This document shows positions 44,575 to 53,871 of a stretch of 64,000 nucleotides of DNA, one piece after another. The notes beneath the pieces are model-generated. The model worked only from the letters and a program-made list of their open reading frames with translations, did not search any database and was not told the origin of the DNA. Position 1 is the stretch's first letter. Each line of letters opens with the position of its first letter. Source of the stretch: Pararhizobium qamdonense (GTDB taxonomy: Bacteria; Pseudomonadota; Alphaproteobacteria; Rhizobiales; Rhizobiaceae); NCBI RefSeq assembly GCF_029277445.1, contig NZ_CP119567.1, positions 310,001 to 374,000 on the forward strand. Reading direction: 5' to 3'. The translations under genes and the position numbers were made by a program.

Positions 44575-44704
44575 AGTCCCGCCTCATCGATCTCCGGCAT
44601 TAATTCCCCATTATCCACAACGCAGCAAAAATAATGTGGCGCAGGCCCTGAATCCGGCGTCTACACATTGACGTCATTTTCCCGTCGTATACTATATCTA
44701 GTGT

Positions 44705-44931
44705 TCAACGGTCCTCCGAATCGAAGGGTGAGGAGGCTAAGAGGGAATACGGTGCGCCAGGGCTTTCAAGCTCCGGCAAAGCCGAAGCTGCCCCCGCAAC
44801 TGTCAGCGGCGAGCGTCTGTTTCATTTCAAGTCACTGAAGCATCAGGCTTCGGGAAGGCGGAATGGACGCAACGACCCGTAAGCCAGGAGACCTGCCATT
44901 GAGCGAAAACGTCCACGGGCGGGGTGCCCGG
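44705..44931 (+). ncRNA. Cobalamin riboswitch upstream of nrdHIEF
   Basis: It has the same ordered parts as the metE copy: ggctaagagggaatacggtg (about 44736-44755), cccccgcaactgtcagcggc (44791-44810), the B12 box gtaagccaggagacctgcc (44879-44897) and cacgggcggggtgcccgg. It should repress the class Ib ribonucleotide reductase when cobalamin is available, when a B12-dependent class II reductase could replace it. Confidence 0.95.
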
Positions 44932-45016
44932 AAGGTCGCGTGATATGTGGCGGAATGAGTCCGCTTTGTGCTCGCGTTCGTCCGATGCCCGCCAAACAAG
45001 GCTTCGGGGTGAAGGC

Positions 45017-45079
45017 ATGTCAGTCAATCGAATTCGCAGACCAACAGACGCGGAATCGCGATCGGCGGCGCAGGCCTAA
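45017..45079 (+). CDS. Possible 20-codon leader ORF between riboswitch and nrdH
   Basis: ATG at 45017 opens a 20-residue Arg-rich reading (MSVNRIRRPTDAESRSAAQA). A purine-rich stretch ggggtgaagg precedes it, though the spacing to the ATG is short. It may be chance; it is listed because another short Arg-rich ORF follows the btu riboswitch. Otherwise the 264 bases from riboswitch to nrdH show no features. Confidence 0.2.
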   Translation: MSVNRIRRPTDAESRSAAQA

Positions 45080-45195
45080 CCCCTCGCAAATATCGGAAAT
45101 GAACAACAGCGATCGGACCCGCGTGCAGCGGCTCGGAGCCTTTCGCCTGCCGGCAACATCACAGACCCACGATCACAAGACCCACGAGGACCATC

Positions 45196-45417
45196 ATGGA
45201 TATCACCGTTTACAGCAAGCCTTCCTGCGTCCAGTGCACCGCGACCTATCGCGCGCTCGATCGCAAAGGCATCGACTATCAGGTCGTCGATATTTCCAAG
45301 GACGAGTACGCCTTCGCAAAGGTGATCGGCCTCGGTTACCAGCAGGTGCCGGTGGTGATCGCGGGGCAGGATCATTGGGCTGGGTTCCGGCCGGACAAGA
45401 TCAGCGCGCTTTCTTGA
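45196..45417 (+). CDS. nrdH: Glutaredoxin-like NrdH
   Basis: The 73 residues have the redox site CVQC (C11, C14) and the NrdH C-terminal signature WAGFRPDKISAL that lets it be reduced by thioredoxin reductase. It supplies electrons to NrdE. It is the first gene of the nrdHIEF operon, with agga upstream. Confidence 0.95.
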   Translation: MDITVYSKPSCVQCTATYRALDRKGIDYQVVDISKDEYAFAKVIGLGYQQVPVVIAGQDHWAGFRPDKISALS

Positions 45418-45456
45418 GTACGGCCTGAGCGTGGCCTGAACACGAATGGACAAGCG

Positions 45457-45864
45457 ATGGGCCTGATCGTCTATTATTCCAGCCTATCGGAAAACACCCA
45501 TCGCTTTGTCGCCAAGCTGAATTTGAAATCCATCCGCATTCCCGTCAGCAACGGCGTGGAAACGCCGGATGTGCGCGAACCCTTCGTTCTCATCCTGCCA
45601 ACCTATTGCGGCGATGACGGCAAGGGCGCGGTTCCAAAGCAGGTGATCCGCTTTCTCAACGATGCGGACAACCGGTCCCTCATCCGGGGCGTGATCGCCG
45701 CCGGTAACAGCAATTTCGGCGAGACATTCGGTCTCGCGGGCAATGTCATCTCGGAAAAATGCCGGGTGCCGTACCTCTACAGGTTCGAGCTTCTGGGTAC
45801 GGACGAGGACGTCGCCAATGTCATCAATGGATTGGAACGATTTTGGACGTCTCAGAGACTTTGA
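45457..45864 (+). CDS. nrdI: Ribonucleotide reductase stimulatory flavodoxin NrdI
   Basis: A 135-residue NrdI with [39 protein letters not shown] and [18 protein letters not shown]. The reduced flavin reacts with oxygen to give the oxidant that activates the dimanganese-tyrosyl cofactor of NrdF. It overlaps the probable nrdE start by 22 bases. Confidence 0.95.
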   Translation: MGLIVYYSSLSENTHRFVAKLNLKSIRIPVSNGVETPDVREPFVLILPTYCGDDGKGAVPKQVIRFLNDADNRSLIRGVIAAGNSNFGETFGLAGNVISEKCRVPYLYRFELLGTDEDVANVINGLERFWTSQRL

Positions 45865-48044
45865 CGCGGAGCGCAAAACCGCTCAACACTTTGGCTCATT
45901 CCGCTGGCGAACGCCCCTTGAAGGCGACGGAAACCGCGATTGATTACCACGCGCTGAACGCGATGCTGAACCTTTATGACGATGAAGGAAAGATCCAGCT
46001 CGACAAGGACCGGCTGGCTGCCAAGCAATATTTCCTGCAGCACGTCAACCAGAACACCGTGTTCTTCCATAACTTGCGGGAAAAGCTCGATTACCTGGTG
46101 ACCGAGGGCTATTACGAGCGCGAGGTTCTCGACCAGTATTCGTTCAATTTCGTGCGCGACCTCTACGATCACGCCTATGCCAAGAAGTTCCGCTTCCCGA
46201 CCTTTCTCGGTGCCTTCAAGTATTACACCAGCTACACGCTGAAAACCTTTGATGGAAAACGCTATCTCGAGCGGTACGAAGACCGCATCTGCATGGTGGC
46301 GCTGGCGCTGGCGCAAGGGAATGAAGCGACGGCCCGCGACATGGTTGACGAGATCATTTCCGGCCGCTTCCAGCCGGCGACGCCGACCTTCCTGAATGCC
46401 GGCAAGAAGCAGCGCGGCGAGCTCGTTTCGTGCTTCCTATTGCGCGTTGAGGACAATATGGAATCGATTGCCCGCGGCATCAATTCGGCGCTGCAGCTGT
46501 CGAAGCGCGGCGGCGGCGTCGCCCTGTCGCTCACCAATATCCGCGAGGCGGGTGCGCCGATCAAGCAGATCGAGAACCAGTCGTCGGGTATCATTCCGGT
46601 GATGAAGCTCCTCGAAGACAGCTTCTCCTATGCCAACCAGCTTGGCGCACGCCAGGGGGCAGGGGCCGTCTATCTGAACGCCCATCATCCCGACATCATG
46701 CGCTTCCTCGATACGAAACGCGAAAATGCCGACGAGAAGATCCGCATCAAGACGCTCTCGCTCGGCGTCGTCGTGCCGGATATCACCTTCGAACTGGCAA
46801 AGAACAACGAGGATATGTACCTGTTTTCGCCCTATGACGTGGAGCGCGTCTACGGCGTGCCGTTCACCGAAATTTCGGTGACGGAGAAATACCGCGAGAT
46901 GGCGGATGATGCCCGTATCTCCAAGAAGAAGATCAAGGCGCGCGAATTCTTCCAGGTGCTGGCCGAAATCCAGTTCGAGAGCGGCTATCCCTACATCATG
47001 TTCGAAGACACGGTGAACCGGGCAAACCCGATTGCCGGCCGCATCACCATGAGTAATCTCTGCTCGGAAATCCTGCAGGTGAGCGAGGCCAGCGACTATA
47101 ATGAAGACCTGTCCTACAAGCATATGGGCAAGGACATTTCCTGCAATCTCGGTTCGCTGAACATCGCAGCCGCAATGGACAGTTCCGATTTCGGCAAGAC
47201 GATCGAAACCTCGATCCGGGCGCTGACGGCCGTTTCCGACATGAGCCATATCTCGTCGGTGCCCTCGATCGAGAAAGGCAATGACGACAGCCACGCGATC
47301 GGCCTTGGCCAGATGAACCTGCATGGCTATCTCGCCCGCGAGCGCATCCATTACGGTTCCGACGAGGGCGTCGATTTCACCAACATGTATTTCTACACGG
47401 TGACCTACCATGCCATCCGGGCATCGAACCGGATCGCCGTCGAGCGGGGATCGAGCTTCAAGGGTTTTGAGGATTCGAAATACGCATCCGGCGAGTATTT
47501 CGACAAATATGCCGGACAGGAATGGGTACCGGCGACCGCGCGCGTGCTCGAACTGTTTAAGACCGCAGGTATTCACATCCCGACGCAGGAAGACTGGCTG
47601 GCGCTGAAGTCCGCCGTCATGGCGACCGGCCTCTATAACCAGAACCTCCAGGCTGTCCCGCCGACGGGATCGATCTCCTATATCAACCACTCGACTTCCT
47701 CGATCCATCCGATCGTCTCTAAGATCGAGATCCGCAAGGAAGGCAAGATCGGCCGCGTCTATTACCCGGCGCCGTTCATGACCAACGACAATCTCGACTA
47801 TTACCAGGACGCCTATGAGATCGGCCCTGAAAAGATCATCGATACCTATGCGGCGGCCACCCAGCATGTCGATCAGGGCCTGTCGCTGACCCTGTTCTTC
47901 CGCGACACGGCAACGACGCGCGATATCAACAAGGCGCAGATCTATGCCTGGAAGAAGGGCATCAAGACGATCTATTACATCCGCCTCAGGCAGATGGCCT
48001 TGTCCGGCACGGAAGTGCAGGGCTGCGTGTCGTGCAGTTTGTGA
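45843..48044 (+). CDS. nrdE: Class Ib ribonucleotide reductase alpha subunit
   Basis: With the TTG at 45843 the protein has 733 residues ([20 protein letters not shown]..). The core is unmistakable: [20 protein letters not shown] (redox Cys), [40 protein letters not shown] with active-site Asn, Cys and Glu, [20 protein letters not shown], and the C-terminal thiol pair CVSCSL that NrdH reduces. No ATG fits before residue 40, and ggaac lies 6-9 bases upstream of the TTG, so a rare TTG start overlapping nrdI is proposed; TTG 45861 is an alternative. Confidence 0.93.
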   Translation: MDVSETLTRSAKPLNTLAHSAGERPLKATETAIDYHALNAMLNLYDDEGKIQLDKDRLAAKQYFLQHVNQNTVFFHNLREKLDYLVTEGYYEREVLDQYSFNFVRDLYDHAYAKKFRFPTFLGAFKYYTSYTLKTFDGKRYLERYEDRICMVALALAQGNEATARDMVDEIISGRFQPATPTFLNAGKKQRGELVSCFLLRVEDNMESIARGINSALQLSKRGGGVALSLTNIREAGAPIKQIENQSSGIIPVMKLLEDSFSYANQLGARQGAGAVYLNAHHPDIMRFLDTKRENADEKIRIKTLSLGVVVPDITFELAKNNEDMYLFSPYDVERVYGVPFTEISVTEKYREMADDARISKKKIKAREFFQVLAEIQFESGYPYIMFEDTVNRANPIAGRITMSNLCSEILQVSEASDYNEDLSYKHMGKDISCNLGSLNIAAAMDSSDFGKTIETSIRALTAVSDMSHISSVPSIEKGNDDSHAIGLGQMNLHGYLARERIHYGSDEGVDFTNMYFYTVTYHAIRASNRIAVERGSSFKGFEDSKYASGEYFDKYAGQEWVPATARVLELFKTAGIHIPTQEDWLALKSAVMATGLYNQNLQAVPPTGSISYINHSTSSIHPIVSKIEIRKEGKIGRVYYPAPFMTNDNLDYYQDAYEIGPEKIIDTYAAATQHVDQGLSLTLFFRDTATTRDINKAQIYAWKKGIKTIYYIRLRQMALSGTEVQGCVSCSL

Positions 48045-48083
48045 TGTGAGGCGCTACCGTTTTCGTCACGCCTGAGCCCGGAG

Positions 48084-48187
48084 CCCCCTCATCCGCCTGC
48101 CGGCACCTTCTCCCCGATGGGGAGAAGAGACGTGCGGCGAGCGCGAGGTCCCCCTCTCCCCTTGGGGAGAGGGCAGGGTGAGGGGGC
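48084..48187. repeat. Dispersed palindromic repeats between nrdE and nrdF
   Basis: The first half (48084-48130) is a copy of the 'ccccctcatccg..ccttctccccgatggggagaag' element; the second (48141-48187) is a hairpin ccctctccccttggggagag followed by gggtgaggggg. The outer ends (ccccctcatcc / gggtgaggggg) pair with each other, so the whole is a long stem-loop inside the nrd operon. Confidence 0.75.
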
Positions 48188-48212
48188 CAGGCGCCCTGTC
48201 AGATTTTGTTGA

Positions 48213-49202
<990 letters not shown>

Positions 49203-49228
49203 GGCAATGCAAGTTTTCCGGTCTCTCC

Positions 49229-49252
49229 TTGCCGGCGGTGATGCGCCGGCAA
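49229..49252 (+). terminator. Hairpin after nrdF
   Basis: A perfect 8-bp stem (ttgccggc / gccggcaa) with an 8-base loop lies 27 bases after the nrdF stop. The T run is absent. Confidence 0.4.
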
Positions 49253-49372
49253 TCGGGGGATGACACGCTGGTGTGCTTTCCCGCCTTGGAGACCCGCACG
49301 CAATCGGCACTGGGCAATCCTGTTTCGAACGCTATTCTCCGTGCTTCCTTTCACTGTAATCGAGGATGAGAG

Positions 49373-50161
49373 ATGGCACAGGGACAATGGAACGGGGTGC
49401 GTATCGGCGACCTCGACGGCAAGGCGGTCTTGATCACCGGCGCATCGACCGGCATTGGCGCTGCCCTTGTGCGTGCTTTGGCGGCACAGGGCGCAAGCGT
49501 GGCGATCCATTACAATGAGAGCAGGCAGGCTGCGGAAAACCTGCTTGGCGAAGTGGTAGACGAGGGCGGCAAGGCGGTTCTGGTGCAGGGCGATTTGTCT
49601 GCCGATGGTGTCACGGAACGCGTCGTTGAGGAGGCTGCCGCCCATTTCGGCCGTCTCGATGGGTTGATCAACAATGCCGGCGGCATGCTCGGACGCGTCA
49701 CGACGGCCGAAATGAGCGATGCGCATTACGAGCGTGTCATGGACCTCAATGCCCGATCCGTGCTGGCGGCGACCCGCGCCGCGCATCCTTTTCTGAAGAA
49801 GCAGGGTGGCTTCATCATCAACACGACCTCGATTGCCGCCCGCAATGGTGGCGGCAACGGCGCCATTCTCTATGCGGCGTCCAAAGGCTTCGTCTCGACC
49901 ATCACCCGCGGCCACGCCAAGGAGTTTGCCGCCGACGATATTCGCGTCAATGCGGTCGCACCCGGCGTGATCGCCACGCCTTTTCATGACCGCTATACCA
50001 GCCCGGAGATGCTGGACGCCCAGCGCAAGACCGTTCCGCAGGGCCGGGTCGGTACGCCCGACGAATGTGTGGGCGCCTTTCTGTTTCTGGCGTCGCCGTC
50101 GCTGTCTGGCTATGTCACCGGCCAGATCATCGAGGTCAATGGCGGCCAGTTGATGCCGTAA
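49373..50161 (+). CDS. Short-chain dehydrogenase/reductase
   Basis: The 262-residue classical SDR has the cofactor motif TGASTGIGAAL, INNAGGMLG, the catalytic Ser-Tyr-Lys (NTTSIAARNGGGNG, YAASKGF) and AVAPGVIATPFHD, ending VTGQIIEVNGGQLMP. The 'HYNESRQAAENL' after the second strand suggests NADP(H), as in FabG-like enzymes. Substrate unknown. It has its own gagg site and lies between nrdF and the third riboswitch without evident link to either. Confidence 0.88.
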   Translation: MAQGQWNGVRIGDLDGKAVLITGASTGIGAALVRALAAQGASVAIHYNESRQAAENLLGEVVDEGGKAVLVQGDLSADGVTERVVEEAAAHFGRLDGLINNAGGMLGRVTTAEMSDAHYERVMDLNARSVLAATRAAHPFLKKQGGFIINTTSIAARNGGGNGAILYAASKGFVSTITRGHAKEFAADDIRVNAVAPGVIATPFHDRYTSPEMLDAQRKTVPQGRVGTPDECVGAFLFLASPSLSGYVTGQIIEVNGGQLMP

Positions 50162-50234
50162 ACGGGGAAGGGGCGGCGCTCTCGTGGCGCTCTCGTCTTG
50201 ACGCCGCCACTGCCGCTGGACTAAGTGACATCTG

Positions 50235-50484
50235 ACGGTTCCCCGATGGATGACTTCGAGGGGATTAATAGGGAACACGGTGCGGAAGACCCAACAGGGA
50301 CCAAGACCGTGGCTGCCCCCGCAACTGTAAGCGGATTGCCGATCGCCATCCGGCGCTTTTAAGAAGCGCCAAGCCACTGCGAGCCCTCAAGGTTTTCGGG
50401 AAGGCAGGCGAGAGACAGATATCCGTGAGCCAGGAGACCTGCCGTCGAAAGAAACATCCAACTTCCCGGGCGGGGTTGCCCGGA
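50235..50484 (+). ncRNA. Cobalamin riboswitch upstream of the btuFCD-like operon
   Basis: Conserved parts in order: attaatagggaacacggtgc (about 50264-50283), gcccccgcaactgtaagcgg (50315-50334), the B12 box gtgagccaggagacctgcc (50425-50443) and cccgggcggggttgcccgg. It should reduce expression of the downstream B12 importer when cobalamin is plentiful. Confidence 0.95.
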
Positions 50485-50496
50485 ACAGGAGCCATC

Positions 50497-50571
50497 ATGT
50501 TTGATTTCGACCGCCGCATCCGGCGTTTTCGCGCCGTTTTCTTCATAACGGAATTCTGTCGCCGTCCCTAA
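50497..50571 (+). CDS. 24-codon leader ORF directly after the riboswitch
   Basis: An ATG at 50497 with an excellent site (acaggagccatc) opens MFDFDRRIRRFRAVFFITEF and ends at TAA 50571. The binding site lies 7 bases after the riboswitch's last stem, the place where the sequestered site of the first regulated gene is expected. The true btuF-like start is 190 bases further on. It may be a translated leader peptide coupling riboswitch state to the hairpins behind it. No homologue is known to me. Confidence 0.45.
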   Translation: MFDFDRRIRRFRAVFFITEFCRRP

Positions 50572-50595
50572 GCAGGCGGCTGAAAGCCTACGCGC

Positions 50596-50665
50596 GCTTT
50601 TGCACAGCAAAAGCTGCCGTTCCCCTTTTCAATTCCACGGGCGCCCTGGCGCCCGGACTGGAATT
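50596..50665 (+). promoter_or_regulatory. Two hairpins between leader ORF and btuF-like gene
   Basis: gcttttg-cacag-caaaagc (50596-50614) is followed by a long nested stem: aattcca/tggaatt outside and gggcgcc/ggcgccc inside (50631-50665), then ccgtttt. The second looks like a terminator or a structure masking the start region of the transporter genes, whose ATG is at 50686. Confidence 0.5.
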
Positions 50666-50685
50666 CCGTTTTCAAGAAGGTTCAA

Positions 50686-51732
50686 ATGTTTATCACCCGT
50701 ATTCTTCCTCTGTCCCGTGTTCTGGCGCCGCTGCCGGCTGCAGCCATCGCTGTCATCGCCTTTGCCGCACCAGTTGCCGCAGCGCCCACCACCTATCCGC
50801 TCGACATCACCAATTGCGGCCAGACCGTGCGCTTCGACAAGGCTCCGCAGAAGGTCGTCTCGATCGGCCAGGGCATGACCGAAATCCTGTTTTCGCTGGG
50901 TCTCGCCGACAAGATTGCGGGCACCGCCGTCTGGGTGGGTCCGGTTCTGCCGGCCTTTGCCGAGACCAACAAGGGCATCAAGCGGCTGGCCGATAACGAC
51001 CCGAGCTTTGAATCCGTCGTTGGCGCCGAGCCCGATCTGGTCGCCGCCGAATTCGAGTGGCATGTCGGCGCTCAAGGCTCGGTCGGCAAACGCGAGCAGT
51101 TTTCCGGCCTCGGCATCAATACCTATGTGTCGCCGGCCGATTGCGTGGCCAAGATCAATACCGACGGCGGCGACGGCGTTCGCCGCGAACTGTTCACCAT
51201 GGACCTGATCTACCAGGAAATCGGCGAGCTTTCGCGGATTTTTGACATCCAGGATCGCGGCGACGCGCTGATTGCAGAGTTGAAGAAGCGCGAAGCCGAC
51301 GCTGTTGCCTCGATCGGCGCCGCCAGGCCGGGTGCGCTGCCGGTGGTCTTCTGGTTTTCCAGCAAGGAAGTGCAGGGGGATGCCTTTATCGCCGGCAAGA
51401 ACAGCGCCCCTGCCTATATCCTGAAAACGCTGGGCGCCCAGAATGTGGTGACCACCGAAGAGGAATGGCCGCTGGTCGGCTGGGAAACGAATGCCGAGGC
51501 CAACCCGTCCGTCATCGTCATCGCCACCATGGACCGCCGCCGCTATGCCGCCGACGATCCGGCCGTGAAGATCGATTTCCTGGAGAATGACCCGGTCACC
51601 AGCCAGCTCGATGCCGTGAAGAACAAGCGCTTCGTTGAAATGGATGCGCAATCGATGAACCCGACGATCCGCACGATCGACGGTATCGAGATCCTCGCCA
51701 AGGGCATCAAGTCGTTCGGCCTGTCGCAGTGA
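50686..51732 (+). CDS. btuF: B12-type ABC transporter substrate-binding protein
   Basis: The 348 residues start with a signal peptide (hydrophobic AAIAVIAFAAPVAAA, cleavage about residue 33) and the class III binding-protein fold: TVRFDKAPQKVVSIGQGMTE, VVGAEPDLVAAEFEW, MDLIYQEIGELSRIFD, with the C-terminal lobe RPGALPVVFWFSSKEV. Such proteins bind siderophores, haem or cobalamin. The cobalamin riboswitch and btuCD-like neighbours make cobalamin or a cobinamide precursor the likely ligand; the family alone does not prove it. Confidence 0.85.
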   Translation: MFITRILPLSRVLAPLPAAAIAVIAFAAPVAAAPTTYPLDITNCGQTVRFDKAPQKVVSIGQGMTEILFSLGLADKIAGTAVWVGPVLPAFAETNKGIKRLADNDPSFESVVGAEPDLVAAEFEWHVGAQGSVGKREQFSGLGINTYVSPADCVAKINTDGGDGVRRELFTMDLIYQEIGELSRIFDIQDRGDALIAELKKREADAVASIGAARPGALPVVFWFSSKEVQGDAFIAGKNSAPAYILKTLGAQNVVTTEEEWPLVGWETNAEANPSVIVIATMDRRRYAADDPAVKIDFLENDPVTSQLDAVKNKRFVEMDAQSMNPTIRTIDGIEILAKGIKSFGLSQ

Positions 51733-52781
51733 GCCTGGCCATGGCTCAAACCCTGGTGACCGGCGAAAGGTGGTGGGCGCGTCTCGCGCTCGTCATCCTG
51801 TCTTTCGTGACCCTCGGCTTCGTCATCAGTCTCGCCGTCTCCATCGGCGAGATCCCCATTCCCTTGGAAACGACGGCCAAGGCCGTTTCCAATCGCCTGT
51901 TCGGCACCGCTTTCGAACTCAGCCGGATCCATCAGGGCATTGTCTGGGACTACCGGCTCAGCCGCGCGCTTCTGGCGGCAAGTGCAGGCGCCGCACTTGC
52001 TTTGTCAGGCGCCATCCTGCAGGCGCTGCTGCGCAATCCGCTGGCCGAGCCCTATGTGCTCGGTATCTCCGCCGGCGCCTCGACAGGCGCTGTCGCGGTG
52101 ATGATCCTGGGGTTCGGTTATGGTGTTTTGACACTCTCGACCGGTGCCTTCATCGGCGCGGTCGTCGCCTTCGTTCTCGTCTCGGCGCTTGCCGCCGGTG
52201 CAGGCGGCGGGGCAGACCGGATCATCCTGGCCGGCGTTGCCGGTTCGCAGCTTTTCAACGCGCTGACCTCTTACATCGTTACCACATCGGCCAATGCCGA
52301 GCAGGCGCGCGGCGTCATGTTCTGGCTGCTCGGAAGCCTTTCGGGCGTGCGCTGGCCCGATGTCTATCTGGCGGCCCCTGTTGCCCTGATCGGTTTTGCC
52401 GTGTCGATGTTTTACGCGCGGGCGCTCGATGCCTTCACCTTCGGCGCCGATGCGGCGGCAGCGCTCGGTATCGCCATCAACCGCGTGCGCATCATCCTGC
52501 TCGGCGCCACCGCGCTGATGACGGCGGCGATGGTCAGCATCGTCGGCTCGATCGGCTTCGTCGGACTGGTCATTCCGCATGCGGCGCGGTTTCTGGTCGG
52601 CCCCGCGCATGGCCGCCTTTTGCCGGCGGCGGCCATCACCGGCGCGATCTTCATGGTGGCGGCCGATATCGTCTCGCGGGTCATCATCCCGCAGCAGATC
52701 CTGCCGATCGGCGTCGTCACCGCATTGTTCGGCGCACCCGCCTTTGCGCTCATTCTCTACAAGGCAAGGAGGCCGGTTTGA
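51729..52781 (+). CDS. btuC: FecCD/BtuC-type ABC transporter permease
   Basis: A 350-residue permease with about ten membrane spans and the FecCD motifs: YRLSRALLAASAGAALALSG, ILQALLRNPLAEPYVLGISA, and the coupling region SIGFVGLVIPHAARFLVGPA followed by RVIIPQQILPIGVVTALFGA. It forms the membrane channel for the substrate. The GTG at 51729 overlaps the upstream stop (GTGA); ATG 51741 is an alternative. Confidence 0.9.
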   Translation: MSLAMAQTLVTGERWWARLALVILSFVTLGFVISLAVSIGEIPIPLETTAKAVSNRLFGTAFELSRIHQGIVWDYRLSRALLAASAGAALALSGAILQALLRNPLAEPYVLGISAGASTGAVAVMILGFGYGVLTLSTGAFIGAVVAFVLVSALAAGAGGGADRIILAGVAGSQLFNALTSYIVTTSANAEQARGVMFWLLGSLSGVRWPDVYLAAPVALIGFAVSMFYARALDAFTFGADAAAALGIAINRVRIILLGATALMTAAMVSIVGSIGFVGLVIPHAARFLVGPAHGRLLPAAAITGAIFMVAADIVSRVIIPQQILPIGVVTALFGAPAFALILYKARRPV

Positions 52782-53542
52782 GCATCGTCATCCATGATGT
52801 GCGCTGGTCTGCCGGTGGCCTGATGATCGTCGATGGCATCAGCATCGATGTGCCTGCCGGCAAGACGCTCGGGCTGCTGGGGCCGAACGGGTCTGGAAAA
52901 TCGAGCCTGCTCAAGTTGATCTGCCGTCTGCGCAATGTCAAAAGCGGCGTGATTTCGCTGGGGAGTACCGATATTGCCGGCATGGCCCGCCTCGATATCG
53001 CCCGGCGGGTAGCCTTGGTCGAGCAGCAGGCGACAACCGAGGCGCAGGTCACGGTGCTGGATGTGGTGCGGCTTGGCCGCACGCCGCATCGCGGTCCGCT
53101 GACGCCCTGGAGCGCTGCAGACGACAAGGCCGTCACCGATGCGCTGCATCATGCCGGCCTTGAGGAGCGGGCCGGACAGCTCTGGCACACGCTGTCGGGC
53201 GGCGAGCGCCAGCGTGTGCATATTGCCCGGGCCTTGGCGCAGACCCCGAGCGAATTGCTGCTTGACGAGCCGACCAACCATCTCGACATCCAGCACCAGC
53301 TCGAAATCCTGTCGCTCGTCGCCAAACTGCCTGTCACCAGCATCATCGCGCTGCATGATCTCAACCTCGCGGCCATGTTCTGCGACAGGCTCGCCATTCT
53401 CCACCACGGAAAAGTCGTGGCCGCCGGCACGCCGGAAGAGGTTCTGACCGAAGATTTGATCGCGAGAGTCTTTGGTGTGCGCGCCTATATCGAACGCTCC
53501 GCCCATCACGGGCGCCAGCATGTGCAATACCGGCTTGATTGA
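52778..53542 (+). CDS. btuD: FecE/BtuD-type ABC transporter ATP-binding protein
   Basis: The 254 residues have Walker A GPNGSGKSSL, the Q-loop VEQQATTEAQV, signature LSGGERQRVHIARALAQ, Walker B LLLDEPTNHLD and the switch His in IIALHDLNLAA. Length and motifs fit the iron/B12 importer ATPases. A TTG start at 52778 overlaps the permease stop (TTGA) and has aggagg five bases upstream; the next in-frame ATG (MIVDGISIDV, residue 16) would cut the first strand. Confidence 0.9.
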   Translation: MSIVIHDVRWSAGGLMIVDGISIDVPAGKTLGLLGPNGSGKSSLLKLICRLRNVKSGVISLGSTDIAGMARLDIARRVALVEQQATTEAQVTVLDVVRLGRTPHRGPLTPWSAADDKAVTDALHHAGLEERAGQLWHTLSGGERQRVHIARALAQTPSELLLDEPTNHLDIQHQLEILSLVAKLPVTSIIALHDLNLAAMFCDRLAILHHGKVVAAGTPEEVLTEDLIARVFGVRAYIERSAHHGRQHVQYRLD

Positions 53543-53871
53543 GCCGTGAGAGCGTTCAAAGCGCAATCCACCAGATAGGCCTTTCCGCGCTTCTGATGTC
53601 GCAACCCTGATAAAGTGTTGATAAACGGGCACAATCGCAGCTTGGATGCCGCGATTTGATCAAATTTGACGTGCGGATCCCCGTCTCACGCGGAACAGCC
53701 TGGCGAAACGCGCAGACGAAAAACGTTTGTCCAGCTTTGCTCTTCAAGAATAAAATATTCTATAAAATCGCTAGATTTAAATCATAACACTCTGTTGTTC
53801 GATTTGCCGCTTCACTACGGTCCCGGCCGCGTCGTTCGCGACATTTTAGATACGTTTCGGGGATTGTAATA
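53543..53871. promoter_or_regulatory. Promoter region of the symporter-monooxygenase genes
   Basis: No gene was found in these 329 bases. Two overlapping palindromes, atttgatcaaat (53655-53666) and tcaaatttga (53661-53670), could be an operator. The last 150 bases are AT-rich, with agaataaaatattct (a palindrome) near 53747 and several TATA-like stretches, fitting a promoter for the gene at 53872. Confidence 0.4.

Noticed and set aside
44940..45428. A 162-codon ORF between the nrd riboswitch and nrdH
   Set aside because: It overlaps nrdH in another frame and has no start signal or family pattern; nrdH itself is unambiguous.
51770..53542. A 590-codon ORF joining btuC and btuD regions
   Set aside because: Its first 336 codons are an out-of-frame reading of the permease gene; only the part from 52778 encodes the ATPase.
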